A stretch of 64,000 nucleotides of DNA from Zoogloea sp. (GTDB taxonomy: Bacteria; Pseudomonadota; Gammaproteobacteria; Burkholderiales; Rhodocyclaceae): positions 248,001-312,000 of the forward strand of contig NZ_JAKLLN010000001.1 of assembly GCF_023150065.1 (NCBI RefSeq). Direction: 5' to 3'. Positions 45,354 through 56,760 of the stretch are shown here, one piece after another. Under the pieces are notes generated by a model. The model was not told where the DNA came from, did no database searches, and saw nothing but the letters and a program-made list of their open reading frames with translations. Numbering within the stretch: the first letter of the stretch is position 1; the number at the start of each line of letters is the position of its first letter. The position numbers and the translations under genes were made by a program.

Positions 45354-46142
45354 ATGGCCGATCAGCAATCCCGCAAGCCCCTGCTCAACCCGGAACGGCG
45401 TCGCAAGGGTATCTACATACTCCCCAACCTGTTCACCACGGCGGCACTCTTCGCCGGCTTCTATGCCATTGTGCAGGCCATGAACGGTCTGTTCGAGCAG
45501 GCGGCGGTGGCCATCTTCATCGCCATGGTGCTGGATGGTCTGGATGGTCGGGTGGCGCGCCTGACACGTACCCAGAGTGCCTTCGGTGCCGAGTACGACT
45601 CCCTGTCCGACATGGTGTCCTTTGGTGCGGCACCGGCCCTGATCATGTACGAATGGGCCCTCAAGGGCATGGGCAAGCTCGGCTGGATGGCAGCCTTCAT
45701 CTACTGCGCCGGTGCGGCCCTGCGGCTGGCACGGTTCAATACCAACATCGATGTCATCGACAAGCGTTACTTCCAGGGCCTGCCCAGCCCGGCGGCGGCG
45801 GCGCTGGTTGCCGGGCTGGTCTGGGTCATGATCGACAACGGCATTGCGGGGCCCGATGTGCGCTGGTATGGATGCGCGCTTACCATCTTTGCCGGCATCT
45901 CCATGGTCAGCAACGTGCTGTTTTATAGCGGCAAGGAGATCAACCTGCGTCGCAGCGTGCCCTTCATCGTCATCATCGCCTTCGTTCTCGGCTTTCTGCT
46001 GGTGTCCAGCTATCCGCCGGGCGTGCTTTTCGGCCTGTTCCTCTGCTACGCGGTCTCCGGCTATGTGCTCGGGGCGTGGGCCTGGCTGAAGGGGCGTCGA
46101 CGCAGCGCTTCGGTTGCAGCGCCAGAAAAGTCTGATTTATAG
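45354..46142 (+). CDS. pssA: CDP-diacylglycerol-serine O-phosphatidyltransferase
   Basis: An integral-membrane enzyme making phosphatidylserine, precursor of phosphatidylethanolamine. The 262-residue protein has about eight transmembrane helices and the CDP-alcohol phosphotransferase motif (LDGLDGRVARLTRTQSAFG then AEYDSLSD). The ATG at 45354 was chosen from several; there is no strong Shine-Dalgarno. It lies between ilvC and leuA, a common betaproteobacterial order. Confidence 0.95.
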   Translation: MADQQSRKPLLNPERRRKGIYILPNLFTTAALFAGFYAIVQAMNGLFEQAAVAIFIAMVLDGLDGRVARLTRTQSAFGAEYDSLSDMVSFGAAPALIMYEWALKGMGKLGWMAAFIYCAGAALRLARFNTNIDVIDKRYFQGLPSPAAAALVAGLVWVMIDNGIAGPDVRWYGCALTIFAGISMVSNVLFYSGKEINLRRSVPFIVIIAFVLGFLLVSSYPPGVLFGLFLCYAVSGYVLGAWAWLKGRRRSASVAAPEKSDL

Positions 46143-46286
46143 TCCAAGGCCCCGCGCCCGAAGACTGCTCTGTGCAGCCCGGGTGTGTCCGGAGCCCAGA
46201 TCAACACCCGAACTCCTGCATTCCCCGGCGATTGAACGTCGGGAGTGCGCCTCAATCCAAATACAAAGAACCGGCGGGAGCCTATC

Positions 46287-47819
46287 ATGAACGACCAGCT
46301 GATCATTTTCGACACGACCCTGCGCGACGGCGAGCAAAGTCCCGGAGCATCGATGACGCGGGATGAAAAGCTGCGTATTGCCCGGCAACTCGAACGGATG
46401 AAGGTCAATGTCATCGAGGCGGGCTTTGCGGCCGCTTCCAATGGCGATTTCGACGCGGTCAAGGCGGTGGCCGAAGCGATTCGGGAGTCCACTGTATGTT
46501 CCCTGGCGCGGGCCAACGAGAACGATATCCGCCGTGCCGGCGAGGCCATTCGTCCCGCTGCGTCCGGCCGCATCCACACCTTTATCGCCACCAGCCCCAT
46601 CCACATGGAGAAGAAGCTGCGCATGACCCCCGATCAGGTGGTCGAGCAGGCCGTGCGGGCCATTGGCTGGGCGAAGGAGTACACCGACGACATCGAGTTC
46701 TCGGCGGAGGATGCTGGCCGTTCCGAGATCGACTTCCTGTGCCGCATTTTCGAGGCCGTGATCAAGGCCGGTGCCACGACGATCAATGTGCCGGATACCG
46801 TCGGCTACAACGTTCCGGAGCAGTTTGCCGACACTATCCGCAGCCTTATCGAGCGTGTGCCCGGGGCTGACAAGGTGGTCTGGTCGGTGCATTGCCATAA
46901 CGACCTCGGGCTGGCCGTCGCCAACTCGCTGGCTGCCGTGCGGGCCGGTGCACGACAGGTGGAATGTACGGTCAATGGCCTTGGTGAGCGTGCCGGTAAC
47001 GCATCACTCGAAGAGATCGTCATGGCAGTACGGACCCGCAAGGATGTCTTCCTGTGCGATACCCGTGTCGACACCACCCAGATCGTTCCGGCCTCCAAGC
47101 TGGTTTCGGGGATTACCGGCTTTCCGGTTCAGCCCAACAAGGCGATCGTTGGTGCCAACGCGTTTGCCCACGAATCCGGGATTCACCAGGATGGTGTGCT
47201 CAAGCATCGCGAAACCTATGAAATCATGCGTGCCGAAGATGTGGGCTGGACGACCAACAAGCTGGTGATGGGGAAGCACTCCGGGCGTAACGCGTTCCGC
47301 TCCCGTCTCCAGGAGTTGGGCGTGGAGATCACCTCCGAGGAGCAACTCAACCATGCTTTTGCCCGCTTCAAGGAACTCGCCGACAAGAAGCACGAGATCT
47401 TTGACGAGGATCTGCAGGCGCTGATGAGCGACGAGAGTTCGGAGCCGAAGGAGCATTTCCGTCTGTTGTCCTCGTCCTTTCACTCGGAAACCGGTGAAAC
47501 GCCCTGCGCGCGGGTGACGCTTGCAGTGGGTGGCAGCGAGGCCAAGGCGGAGTCCTGCGGTTCAGGCCCTGTGGATGCGGCCTTCAAGGCAATCGAGGTG
47601 GTGGCCAACAGTGGAACGGAGTTGCTGCTGTATTCGGTGAATGCCATCACCACCGGTACGGACGCCCAGGGCGAAGTGACCGTACGCCTGTCCAAGGACG
47701 GGCGGGTGGTGAATGGTCAGGGCGCCGACACCGATATCATCGTGGCCTCTGCCAAGGCCTATCTCAATGCCCTAAACAAGATCCAGGCGGGTACGGAGAA
47801 GATGAACCCGCAGGTCTGA
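46287..47819 (+). CDS. leuA: 2-isopropylmalate synthase
   Basis: First enzyme of leucine synthesis, joining acetyl-CoA and 2-oxoisovalerate. The 510-residue protein carries [15 protein letters not shown] at the start of the TIM barrel, the metal-binding SVHCHNDLG and the C-terminal LeuA dimer (regulatory) domain. GGGAG lies 8 bases before the ATG. The 144-base leader contains no leucine-rich peptide that I can see. It converges on the DUF2069 gene. Confidence 0.97.
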   Translation: MNDQLIIFDTTLRDGEQSPGASMTRDEKLRIARQLERMKVNVIEAGFAAASNGDFDAVKAVAEAIRESTVCSLARANENDIRRAGEAIRPAASGRIHTFIATSPIHMEKKLRMTPDQVVEQAVRAIGWAKEYTDDIEFSAEDAGRSEIDFLCRIFEAVIKAGATTINVPDTVGYNVPEQFADTIRSLIERVPGADKVVWSVHCHNDLGLAVANSLAAVRAGARQVECTVNGLGERAGNASLEEIVMAVRTRKDVFLCDTRVDTTQIVPASKLVSGITGFPVQPNKAIVGANAFAHESGIHQDGVLKHRETYEIMRAEDVGWTTNKLVMGKHSGRNAFRSRLQELGVEITSEEQLNHAFARFKELADKKHEIFDEDLQALMSDESSEPKEHFRLLSSSFHSETGETPCARVTLAVGGSEAKAESCGSGPVDAAFKAIEVVANSGTELLLYSVNAITTGTDAQGEVTVRLSKDGRVVNGQGADTDIIVASAKAYLNALNKIQAGTEKMNPQV

Positions 47820-47829
47820 GTGTGCGGGC

Positions 47830-48815
<986 letters not shown>

Positions 48816-48825
48816 TTATACGTAA

Positions 48826-50085
48826 ATGAACTCAGAGCTCGATTCCGGGCATCGCTTCCGCGCGAACCTGCGGGCCTTGCGGCTGCTGTCCAGCGCGGTG
48901 TCCCGGCGTTTCAGCGAAGGGCGCTGCTCCCAGGTGGCGGCGAGCCTTGCCTTCACCACTTTGCTTTCCGTCGTGCCCTTCGTGACGCTCGTGGCGGTGG
49001 TGTTCAGCCAGTTTCCCCAGTCGCAGCGTTTCGCAGATGCCCTCAGAGGCTTCCTACTCGACAACCTCCTGCCCGAAAAGGCCGGCAAGGTCATCGCCAC
49101 CTATGCACTCCAGTTCAGCCAGAAGACCACCAATCTGACCATTGTTGGTGGGGTCGTGCTGATCCTGACCGCGATCATGCTGATGCGGACCATCGATCAG
49201 GTGATCAACCAGATCTGGCGTGTGCAGGTACATCGGGCCTGGGCGACGCGTCTGGTGGCTTACTGGGCGGTGCTGTCCCTGGGGCCGCTTCTGCTGGCCG
49301 GCGGCGTGTTTGCGGCGGGGGCCATGCTGAGTGTGTCCTTGGACTTCATGAACGAGCCTGCTTGGCTTGAGGTGGCGGGTCTGCGGCTGGTGTCCCTGGG
49401 GGTGCTGGCGGGGGTGTTTTCAACCCTTTATTTTGCCGTGCCCCATTGCAGCGTGAGGTTCGTCGATGCCGGTCTGGCGGGCTTGTTGGCCGCCGCCGGA
49501 TTCCTCGTCATGCAACGCCTGTTCAGCCTCTATCTGGCGCACTTCCCGAGTTACACCCTGGTCTATGGCGCGTTTGCGGTTGTTCCGATCTTTCTGCTGT
49601 GGCTCTACCTGTCGTGGATCATCATCTTGCTGGGGGCGGTCGTCGCTGCAGTGCTTCCGGAGCGCAGCCTGCGACGCCGGCCGCTGCCGGTGTTTCCGGG
49701 GCGAACCTTGTATGTGGCCTTGCTGATGCTCTGCGAACTGGCAGAGGCGCAATCGAGCGGGGATTGCCGTGGGGTTGAGGAGTTGGCGGGTGTCGCGCGG
49801 GTCGGTCACGACGAGGTCAGGGACGTGCTCGCCGTGTTGGCGTCGTCGAGAATCGTGGTGCGGCGGGATTCCGGCGGCTGGTTGCTGGCCCGCTCGGCGG
49901 AAAGTGTGCGGGTGGCGGAGCTGGTGAGCCTTTTCGGGCTGGCCTCGCCTCCGGATGCGGGGACGGTATCCGGAGGTCCCGAAGCCTGTGTGCAGGCCCC
50001 TTGGCAGAGGCTGCTGGCAGCAACCGATGCTGCAATGGATGTGTCCCTCGGGCAATTGCTCGAGGAGGGTAAGGGAGCTGCCTAG
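48826..50085 (+). CDS. YihY/BrkB-family membrane protein
   Basis: A 419-residue protein with six predicted transmembrane helices in residues about 25-280 (SRRFSEGRCSQVAASLAFTT, then LLSVVPFV) and a C-terminal cytoplasmic winged-helix-like region (about 290-410) typical of the long betaproteobacterial form. The family was once annotated as RNase BN, which is not its activity; its function is unknown. Its stop overlaps that of the convergent gene (CTAG). Confidence 0.92.
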   Translation: MNSELDSGHRFRANLRALRLLSSAVSRRFSEGRCSQVAASLAFTTLLSVVPFVTLVAVVFSQFPQSQRFADALRGFLLDNLLPEKAGKVIATYALQFSQKTTNLTIVGGVVLILTAIMLMRTIDQVINQIWRVQVHRAWATRLVAYWAVLSLGPLLLAGGVFAAGAMLSVSLDFMNEPAWLEVAGLRLVSLGVLAGVFSTLYFAVPHCSVRFVDAGLAGLLAAAGFLVMQRLFSLYLAHFPSYTLVYGAFAVVPIFLLWLYLSWIIILLGAVVAAVLPERSLRRRPLPVFPGRTLYVALLMLCELAEAQSSGDCRGVEELAGVARVGHDEVRDVLAVLASSRIVVRRDSGGWLLARSAESVRVAELVSLFGLASPPDAGTVSGGPEACVQAPWQRLLAATDAAMDVSLGQLLEEGKGAA

Positions 50086-51572
50086 AGGGGGTAGGGGTCA
50101 ATCTCGTATTGGAAGAGCTCTACCGCGGCGGTCTGCATGTCCAGGCTGAGCAGCCGCCCCTGGGCAACGTAGAGGCGATTGGTGTCGGATACCAGCATGA
50201 AGCGCCGGGCCGAGTAAGTGCCGGCGGGGGCCAGGATGGCCTGCTGGCGGCCGAGGGCCTGAACGGGGGGGAGCACCAGCGCCGGACTCATCGGGCGGGT
50301 CCGGGTGGCGTTGCGGAAGCCGACCGTAACGGGCTTGGCCGAGTTGGCAAGGACTTGCAGGCCGAGTTCGATCTGCTCAGGGGTTTCAGTACGGATCCAG
50401 CGCACCACGCAGAGCGTCCATGGCTCGTCGTCACTTCGGCGCAGGGCCAGCGCCATGCCGGCATTGAGCTCGTTGGCGTTGCCGGTGACCTGCATGATCG
50501 CGTAGCCGGTGGGGCTTTCATTCACCACCATCCACTCGGAGAAGTAGCGCGCCTGATGGGGCAGGCCCGGGTCCCGGAGCATCTTCCAGATGGTATCAAG
50601 GCCGCAGCACACCCTGACCGCGTACTGACTGCGCCGCCGGGAGTGTTCCCGGCGGGGAGGGCAGGCCCAGTATTCCCGTACGCGACGCAACAGTGTTGCT
50701 GCCTCGCTCCGCTCCAGCCCCGCATGGAAGCCGGCGGGGAGGGAGGCTTCACCCTCGAGGATCTCGATCAGGGAGGTGGCCCGGCGGGCGAGCTCTTCAC
50801 CCGAGAAATAAATGAGTCCGTCCACGTGGGGCGGATTGCGTCGGTGAATCGACATGGGTTGGGTGTCCTGGTCGGGATCGAGCCAGAACCACCCCATTTC
50901 GTCCTCGCCCGGTACTGATTGGCGGATCGAGGTGCTGCTTGCGTTGCTGGTGAGAAAGTCGGAAAGCCAGCAGATCTCCCTGCCGGTCAGGCCCTCCGGG
51001 TGGGCCGCAGAAAACGCCAGCAGGTATTTGTAGGCGGCTTTGGCGCTCTCGGGGGTCTCATTGCCGTTCCCGACCTCTGCCTCTGAAGTGCTGCCGACAT
51101 AGAGGGAGTGAGCCTTGAGCCAGAATTCATAGGGAGCACTGTTGCCTGCCAGATGGGCGATGGTTAGCTGTTCGCCCAGGAGCTCGAGCGCTTTGGCGCT
51201 GATGGTGGCCGGGTTGCGACGTAGGGTTCTGACCAGACGGTGGCGGACTTCCTCGAGAACCTCTGCGTGACCGTCGGCCAGTTTGCCAAGGGCCGACACG
51301 AGCCGTGTGGCGGAGCGATGGAGCCCGAGTGTGAGTGGCAGAGAGGCGCCGGCCAGACGCTCCCGGAACTGCCGGCTGATCGCCATGCTGCGGGAGTGCA
51401 GAAGATCCAGGCATCGGTGAAGCTGGCTGCGGCTGACATCCGAGCGACCGAGCTCTTCGAGATGGCGAACGAGGGTTGCCAGTTCCAGATCGGCGTCGGT
51501 GGATAGATTGGAAGCCAGCCAGTCGAGAACTGGCGCTGTACGATCGGAAAGATTGGGTTCGGCGGCGCTCAT
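50082..51572 (-). CDS. large protein with PilZ-like C-terminal domain
   Basis: The 496-residue protein is not one I can name. Residues about 1-320 are helical and unassigned; residues about 370-480 read like a degenerate PilZ domain (WMVVNESPTGYAIMQVTG, then LALRRSDDEPWTLCVVRWI), so it may bind c-di-GMP or another ligand. The usual RxxxR motif is not clear. It diverges from the rpsP operon; the two genes share a 198-base promoter region. Confidence 0.65.
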   Translation of the reverse strand: MSAAEPNLSDRTAPVLDWLASNLSTDADLELATLVRHLEELGRSDVSRSQLHRCLDLLHSRSMAISRQFRERLAGASLPLTLGLHRSATRLVSALGKLADGHAEVLEEVRHRLVRTLRRNPATISAKALELLGEQLTIAHLAGNSAPYEFWLKAHSLYVGSTSEAEVGNGNETPESAKAAYKYLLAFSAAHPEGLTGREICWLSDFLTSNASSTSIRQSVPGEDEMGWFWLDPDQDTQPMSIHRRNPPHVDGLIYFSGEELARRATSLIEILEGEASLPAGFHAGLERSEAATLLRRVREYWACPPRREHSRRRSQYAVRVCCGLDTIWKMLRDPGLPHQARYFSEWMVVNESPTGYAIMQVTGNANELNAGMALALRRSDDEPWTLCVVRWIRTETPEQIELGLQVLANSAKPVTVGFRNATRTRPMSPALVLPPVQALGRQQAILAPAGTYSARRFMLVSDTNRLYVAQGRLLSLDMQTAAVELFQYEIDPYPL

Positions 51573-51704
51573 TGCCTGGAAAGTCTCGTGGCCAGGCCAT
51601 CATTGTAATTAAATCGCCGTGATATGTGCCGCGTTTCGGCATTCATGGATCCCATTGCGGGTTGAGGCCAGAATCGCCCATGGATGCTTGATGCCGCATA
51701 CGCC

Positions 51705-51733
51705 TTGATGTTTTTCTGCTCGTGATTTAGTAT
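51705..51733 (+). promoter_or_regulatory. sigma-70-type promoter of the rpsP operon
   Basis: TTGATG, a 17-base spacer and TAGTAT lie about 38 bases before the rpsP start, in a locally AT-rich stretch. Fair match in both boxes and correct spacing. Confidence 0.5.
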
Positions 51734-51770
51734 CCGACGTTTTTCCATTCCATCGGATCAGGAACAAGTC

Positions 51771-52022
51771 ATGGTTGTTATTCGTCTCGCCCGCAGCGGT
51801 TCCAAGAAGCGTCCTTTCTACAACATCGTTGCCGCCGATTCCCGCAATCGTCGCGACGGTCGTTTCATCGAGCGCATCGGCTACTACAATCCCGTCGCTT
51901 CCGGCAATGCCGTCAGCCTGGTGGTCAACGCCGAGCGTCTGTCCCACTGGCAAGGTCACGGTGCCCAGCTGTCCGACACCGTTTCCCGTCTCGTGAAGCA
52001 GGCTGCCAAGGCGGCTGCCTGA
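51771..52022 (+). CDS. rpsP: 30S ribosomal protein S16
   Basis: An 83-residue small-subunit ribosomal protein needed for assembly. It begins with [20 protein letters not shown] and [10 protein letters not shown], both invariant features. Shine-Dalgarno AGGAAC lies upstream. First gene of rpsP-rimM-trmD-rplS. Confidence 0.98.
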   Translation: MVVIRLARSGSKKRPFYNIVAADSRNRRDGRFIERIGYYNPVASGNAVSLVVNAERLSHWQGHGAQLSDTVSRLVKQAAKAAA

Positions 52023-52059
52023 GTTGTCAGGGTCTTCTGATCTGTCTCAAGACCCATCC

Positions 52060-52563
52060 ATGATCGTCCTGGGGCGCATTGTTGCGCCTTTTGGCGTCGG
52101 GGGTTGGGTCAAGGTTCATCCCTTCGGCGATGATCCGCTGTCGTGGAGGCAGATGCCTCAGTGGTGGCTGTCCACCGACCCGGACGGGAAGGAATGGGCG
52201 CCCTACACGCTGAAAGCCTGCAGGGAACATGGCAAGGGTGGCATCGTTGCCAGCTTTGCCGAAGTGCCCGACCGCAACGGTGCCGAGGCTGTAACCGGAT
52301 ACTTTGTGGCTGCACCCCGTGGGGCCTTGCCCAAACCTGAAAAGGATGAATATTACTGGGCCGATCTGATCGGGCTGGAAGTGTTCAATGCGGCAGGGCT
52401 CTCTTACGGCAAGGTGTCGGGCCTGCTCTCCACCGGAGCGCATGATGTGCTGCAGATCCAGGATGGGGATACCGAACGGCTGATTCCGTTTGTCGCCGCG
52501 TATGTGACAGCGGTGGACACGGCCGCAGGGAAGATTGTTGTGGAGTGGGACGCGGATTGGTGA
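52060..52563 (+). CDS. rimM: ribosome maturation factor RimM
   Basis: A 167-residue 16S rRNA-processing factor with an N-terminal RimM domain ([20 protein letters not shown]) and a C-terminal PRC-barrel ([17 protein letters not shown]). The in-frame TTG at 52024 is possible, but the ATG at 52060 gives the conserved start. Second gene of the rpsP operon. Confidence 0.95.
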   Translation: MIVLGRIVAPFGVGGWVKVHPFGDDPLSWRQMPQWWLSTDPDGKEWAPYTLKACREHGKGGIVASFAEVPDRNGAEAVTGYFVAAPRGALPKPEKDEYYWADLIGLEVFNAAGLSYGKVSGLLSTGAHDVLQIQDGDTERLIPFVAAYVTAVDTAAGKIVVEWDADW

Positions 52564-53342
52564 CGTCTGCCGAGGGCCGGAAGGCCTATGATGTCCTGAC
52601 CCTGTTTCCCGAAATGTTTTCTGCCTTGTCGCAGTTCGGCATTACCGGACGCGCCAGGGACAGGGCGCTTTACGAGATTCACTGCTGGAATCCCAGGGAT
52701 TTCACCGAAGATCGCCATCGCACCGTAGACGACCGTCCTTATGGCGGTGGCCCGGGGATGGTGATGTTGCCGGGGCCGCTGGAAAAAGCCATTGCTGGTG
52801 CGAAGGCCCGGCAGATTGAGTCCATAGGTGCCGCAGGGCGGGTGATTTATCTCTCGCCCCAGGGCCAGCCGCTGAACCACCGCAAGGTGTGTCAGCTGAT
52901 GGCCGAGCCGTCACTGATCCTGCTGTGCGGTCGTTATGAGGGCGTTGATCAGCGCCTGATCGATCGCTGTGTGGATGAAGAGATTTCCCTCGGTGATTTC
53001 GTCCTTTCGGGGGGGGAATTGCCGGCGATGGTCCTGCTCGATGCGCTGATCAGGCAGTTGCCTGGCGCGTTGAACGACGAAGACTCCGCGGTGGAGGATT
53101 CGTTTGTGGATGGCTTGCTGGATTGTCCGCATTACACCCGCCCGGTGGAGTATCACGGGGTGAGTGTTCCGGACGTGCTGCTGTCGGGCAATCACGCCGA
53201 AATCCGGCGCTGGAGACTGCAGCAGTCTCTGGGGCGTACCGAACAGCGGCGCCCTGATCTGCTTGCCGGACGCGCGTTGAGCAAGGAAGAGTTCCGACTG
53301 CTGGAAGCATTCCGGCAGTCAGAAAAGAAGCCGGAGACCTAG
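52560..53342 (+). CDS. trmD: tRNA (guanine37-N1)-methyltransferase
   Basis: A 260-residue SPOUT methyltransferase making m1G37 in tRNA. Family motifs: [14 protein letters not shown], the trefoil-knot [17 protein letters not shown] and [16 protein letters not shown] start at the GTG at 52560, which overlaps the rimM stop (GTGA); a further GTG at 52545 is possible. Third gene of the rpsP operon. Confidence 0.96.
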   Translation: MTSAEGRKAYDVLTLFPEMFSALSQFGITGRARDRALYEIHCWNPRDFTEDRHRTVDDRPYGGGPGMVMLPGPLEKAIAGAKARQIESIGAAGRVIYLSPQGQPLNHRKVCQLMAEPSLILLCGRYEGVDQRLIDRCVDEEISLGDFVLSGGELPAMVLLDALIRQLPGALNDEDSAVEDSFVDGLLDCPHYTRPVEYHGVSVPDVLLSGNHAEIRRWRLQQSLGRTEQRRPDLLAGRALSKEEFRLLEAFRQSEKKPET

Positions 53343-53429
53343 TCTTCCGGTTTCATAACAAAGCCGTGCATCAGGTGGCGACCTGCTCTGCACGAAAGGC
53401 CACAGGCCTCATTTTTTCAGGAGTTACGC

Positions 53430-53825
53430 ATGAACCTCATTCAGCAGCTGGAACAAGAAGAAATCGCCCGCCTGACCCAGGGCAAGGCCATCCCCGAGTT
53501 CGCCCCCGGCGACACCGTGGTTGTCCAGGTGAAGGTCAAGGAAGGTAACCGCGAGCGTCTGCAGGCTTACGAAGGCGTCGTCATCGCCAAGCGTAACCGT
53601 GGCCTCAACTCCGGCTTCATCGTTCGCAAGATCTCTTCCGGCGAAGGCGTGGAGCGTACGTTCCAGACCTACTCCCCGCTGGTGGCCAGCATCGAAGTGA
53701 AGCGTCGCGGCGATGTCCGTCGTGCCAAGCTCTACTATCTGCGCAGCCGCTCCGGCAAGTCCGCACGTATCAAGGAAAAGCTGGACTACAAGTCCTTCGC
53801 TGCCAAGGCTGCTGCCAAGGCCTGA
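53430..53825 (+). CDS. rplS: 50S ribosomal protein L19
   Basis: A 131-residue ribosomal protein located at the 30S-50S interface. Signature: [16 protein letters not shown] and [13 protein letters not shown], then [22 protein letters not shown] precedes the ATG. It ends the rpsP-rimM-trmD-rplS operon and is followed by an unusually long terminator. Confidence 0.98.
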   Translation: MNLIQQLEQEEIARLTQGKAIPEFAPGDTVVVQVKVKEGNRERLQAYEGVVIAKRNRGLNSGFIVRKISSGEGVERTFQTYSPLVASIEVKRRGDVRRAKLYYLRSRSGKSARIKEKLDYKSFAAKAAAKA

Positions 53826-53830
53826 GTTTT

Positions 53831-53880
53831 TCCAGGACGAAAAAAAACGGAACTTCGGTTCCGTTTTTTTTCGTCCTGGA
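53831..53880. terminator. 50-bp perfect inverted-repeat terminator after rplS
   Basis: Two exactly complementary 23-base arms (from TCCAGGACG, A8, CGGAAC to its mirror) enclose a TTCG tetraloop closed by C-G. The stem contains the A8/T8 blocks, so it terminates on either strand: rplS from one side and folE2 from the other. Confidence 0.93.
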
Positions 53881-53920
53881 TTTCTGCTGCCCCCTCGTTC
53901 TGGTGGGGGCGTAGCTGCGC

Positions 53921-54730
53921 TCAGTGCATGCGCTTGTCGTGCTCTATCAGCGCGTAGGCCGAGTGATTGTGAATGGATTCGAAGTTCTCCGACTCGACGA
54001 TGTAGGCATCGATGCGGCTTTCCCGGTTGAGACTGCCGGCAACGTCACGAACCATGTCTTCGACGAACTTCGGATTGTCGTAGGCGCGCTCGGTGACGAA
54101 CTTTTCGTCGGGCCGCTTGAGCAGGCCAAAAAGCTCGCAGGAGGCCTGGCTTTCGACAAGCTGCACCAGCTCTTCGATCCACAGGTGATCGTTGGTGGTG
54201 GTGGTGACTGTGACGTGGGAGCGCTGGTTATGGGCGCCGTAGGCGGAGATCTTCTTTGAGCAGGGGCACAGGCTCGTGACGGGCACGACGATGCGCATGG
54301 TGAATTCGTAGGTGCCGCCTTCACGGATTTCACCAATGAAAGTGACCTCGTAATCCATCAGGCTCTGGACGCCGGAGACGGGGGCTGCCTTGTTGATGAA
54401 GTACGGAAAAGTCATTTCCACATGGCCGGTCTCGGCTTCGAGCTTCCGGACCATCTCGCGCAGCATGGGCTCGAATGACTCGACAGAGATCTCGCGCTCG
54501 TGGCTGTTCAGGATCTCCACGAAGCGGGACATGTGGGTGCCCTTGAAGTTGTGGGGCAGGCCGACGTACATGTTGAAGACGGCAATGGTGTGCTGAACGC
54601 CGCCGTTCTTGTCCTGGACCCGGATCGGATGGCGGATGGACTTGATGCCAACCTTGTTGATGGCGAGCTGACGGGAATCCGCGGAGTTCTGGACGTCCGG
54701 AATCGGGGTGGGGGCTTCACACGTGGTCAT
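53921..54730 (-). CDS. folE2: GTP cyclohydrolase FolE2
   Basis: A type IB GTP cyclohydrolase, 269 residues, starting pterin/folate synthesis by making 7,8-dihydroneopterin triphosphate; the IB form does not depend strictly on zinc. Characteristic segments are [11 protein letters not shown], the cysteine-containing [19 protein letters not shown] and [10 protein letters not shown]. No folE is seen in the window. It is last in the xseB-ispA-dxs-folE2 run, 82 bases after dxs. Confidence 0.95.
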   Translation of the reverse strand: MTTCEAPTPIPDVQNSADSRQLAINKVGIKSIRHPIRVQDKNGGVQHTIAVFNMYVGLPHNFKGTHMSRFVEILNSHEREISVESFEPMLREMVRKLEAETGHVEMTFPYFINKAAPVSGVQSLMDYEVTFIGEIREGGTYEFTMRIVVPVTSLCPCSKKISAYGAHNQRSHVTVTTTTNDHLWIEELVQLVESQASCELFGLLKRPDEKFVTERAYDNPKFVEDMVRDVAGSLNRESRIDAYIVESENFESIHNHSAYALIEHDKRMH

Positions 54731-54812
54731 GACTGTTCTCGTTAAATCTCGTTGGGGAATGGGGATCTACGGCCCCTGATTGGATCGATCCTATCATTCC
54801 CGACAAAAGCAC

Positions 54813-56711
54813 TCAACTATTCGGCCGATAGGCCTCTTCAATCCGCTGCCGGATGGCTTGGGCATTGAGGCCGATTTCGGCCATCAGCTGAGTCTGATCG
54901 CCATGATCGATGAAGCGGTCAGGCAGGCCGAGTTGCAGCAGCCGGGTCGGTTTGCCGGCCTCATGAAGCACTCGGGCGATCTCGGTGCCTGCACCGCCGA
55001 TGGTGGCATTCTCCTCAAGGCTGACCAGCAGATCATGGGTGTCGGCCAGTTGAAGGATCAGGTCCCGGTCGATGGGCTTGGCAAAACGCATGTTGGCGAC
55101 CGTTGCATCGAGCTCCTCACCGACCTGCAAGGCGGCGCCCAGCAGGCTGCCGAAGGCCAGCAGCGCGGTACGGCTGCCAGTGCGGCGGATCTCACCCTTG
55201 CCGATGGGCAGGGTCTGCATCGTGGCCTGGGGGACGACACCCAGGCCGCTGCCGCGGGGGTAGCGGACCGCGGTGGGGCCATGGTGCTGATAGGCCGTGT
55301 ACAGCATCTGCCTGCACTCGTTTTCGTCCGCCGGGCAGAAGATCGTCAGGTTGGGGACGCACAGCAGGTAGGAGATGTCGAAGGCGCCGTGGTGGGTGGC
55401 GCCGTCGGCGCCCACCAGGCCCGCCCGGTCGATGGCCATCATGACCGGGAGGTTCTGCAGGGCGATGTCGTGGATGAGCTGATCGTAGGCCCGCTGCAGG
55501 AAGGTCGAGTAAATGGCGACCACCGGCTTGAAGCCTTCACAGGCCAGTCCGGCCCCGAAGGTCAGGGCATGTTGCTCGGCGATGCCCACATCGTAATAGC
55601 GGTTCGGGTGCTCCTGGGCAAAGCGCACCATGCCGGAGCCTTCACGCATCGCCGGGGTGATGGCGACAAGCCGTTCGTCGGCGGCCGCCATGTCGCACAG
55701 CCAGTCACCGAACACCTGGGTGTAGGTGAGCTTGCCGCCGCCCTTGGCGTCCTTGCCCGTGGCAATGCCGGCGGTGTGGTCGAAGCGCGAGACGCCGTGG
55801 TAGAGGATGGGATCGGCTTCGGCCAGCTTGTAGCCCTGGCCTTTGCGGGTGATCACGTGCAGGAACTGGGGGCCCTTCAGGGTGCGCAGGTTCTGCAGCG
55901 TCGGGAGCAGGGATTCAAGGTCGTGACCGTCGATGGGGCCGATGTAGTTGAAACCGAACTCTTCGAACATGGTGCCGGGCATGACCATGCCCTTGACGTG
56001 CTCCTCGGTGCGGCGGGCCAGCTCGAAGACCGGCGGAGGCAGGTTCTCGAGGAAGCGCTTGCCGATCTTGCGGGCGCCGTTGTAGAGCTTGCCGGACAGC
56101 AGGCGCGACAGGTGCTTGTTGAGGGCACCCACCGGCGGCGAGATGGACATCTCGTTGTCGTTGAGGATCACCAGCAGGTTGGTGTCGTGGATGTCTCCGG
56201 CGTTGTTGAGGGCCTCGAAGGCCATGCCGGCGGACATGGCGCCGTCACCGATCACGGCGATGGCGCGGCGGTCCTCGCCGCGCATGCGTGCGGCCTCCGC
56301 CATGCCGAGGGCGGCGGAGATGGAGGTGGACGAGTGAGCGGTTCCGAAGGTGTCGTAGTCGCTTTCGCAGCGCCGCGGAAAGCCCGAGATGCCCTGGTAC
56401 TGGCGCAGACCGGCCATGGCCTCGCGGCGGCCGGTGAGTACCTTGTGAGCGTAGGTCTGGTGGCCCACGTCCCAGACGATGCGGTCTTCGGGCGTGTTGA
56501 AAACGTAGTGCAGGGCGACGGTGAGCTCGATGGTGCCCAGGTTGGACGAGAGATGTCCGCCTGTGCGGGATACGGAGCTGATCAGGAAATTGCGCAGCTC
56601 GTCGGCCAGCTGGGGGAGTTCGCTGGGGTCGAGCTGGCGCAGATCCGCGGGCGAGGCGATGCTTTCCAGCAGGCTGCTGCGGGGAGTGGCGGGCTGCGTT
56701 CCGAGGGGCAT
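54813..56711 (-). CDS. dxs: 1-deoxy-D-xylulose-5-phosphate synthase
   Basis: The first enzyme of the MEP isoprenoid pathway, a 632-residue ThDP enzyme joining pyruvate and glyceraldehyde 3-phosphate. ThDP motif [20 protein letters not shown] is split by the usual spacing, and the N-terminal [10 protein letters not shown] and C-terminal [12 protein letters not shown] are standard. It starts 49 bases after ispA ends. Several alternative starts lie close by. Confidence 0.97.
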   Translation of the reverse strand: MPLGTQPATPRSSLLESIASPADLRQLDPSELPQLADELRNFLISSVSRTGGHLSSNLGTIELTVALHYVFNTPEDRIVWDVGHQTYAHKVLTGRREAMAGLRQYQGISGFPRRCESDYDTFGTAHSSTSISAALGMAEAARMRGEDRRAIAVIGDGAMSAGMAFEALNNAGDIHDTNLLVILNDNEMSISPPVGALNKHLSRLLSGKLYNGARKIGKRFLENLPPPVFELARRTEEHVKGMVMPGTMFEEFGFNYIGPIDGHDLESLLPTLQNLRTLKGPQFLHVITRKGQGYKLAEADPILYHGVSRFDHTAGIATGKDAKGGGKLTYTQVFGDWLCDMAAADERLVAITPAMREGSGMVRFAQEHPNRYYDVGIAEQHALTFGAGLACEGFKPVVAIYSTFLQRAYDQLIHDIALQNLPVMMAIDRAGLVGADGATHHGAFDISYLLCVPNLTIFCPADENECRQMLYTAYQHHGPTAVRYPRGSGLGVVPQATMQTLPIGKGEIRRTGSRTALLAFGSLLGAALQVGEELDATVANMRFAKPIDRDLILQLADTHDLLVSLEENATIGGAGTEIARVLHEAGKPTRLLQLGLPDRFIDHGDQTQLMAEIGLNAQAIRQRIEEAYRPNS

Positions 56712-56760
56712 TCCGGGTTACCGGGTCGTTAATGAGTATTCTTGGTTGTTCGGGCGGCGC

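Noticed and set aside
46143-46286. Possible leucine attenuator before leuA
   Set aside because: No short leader frame with a run of leucine codons and no terminator/antiterminator pair could be seen.
54780-56732. Plus-strand open frame of 650 codons opposite dxs
   Set aside because: Shadow of dxs, which has all ThDP-enzyme motifs on the minus strand.
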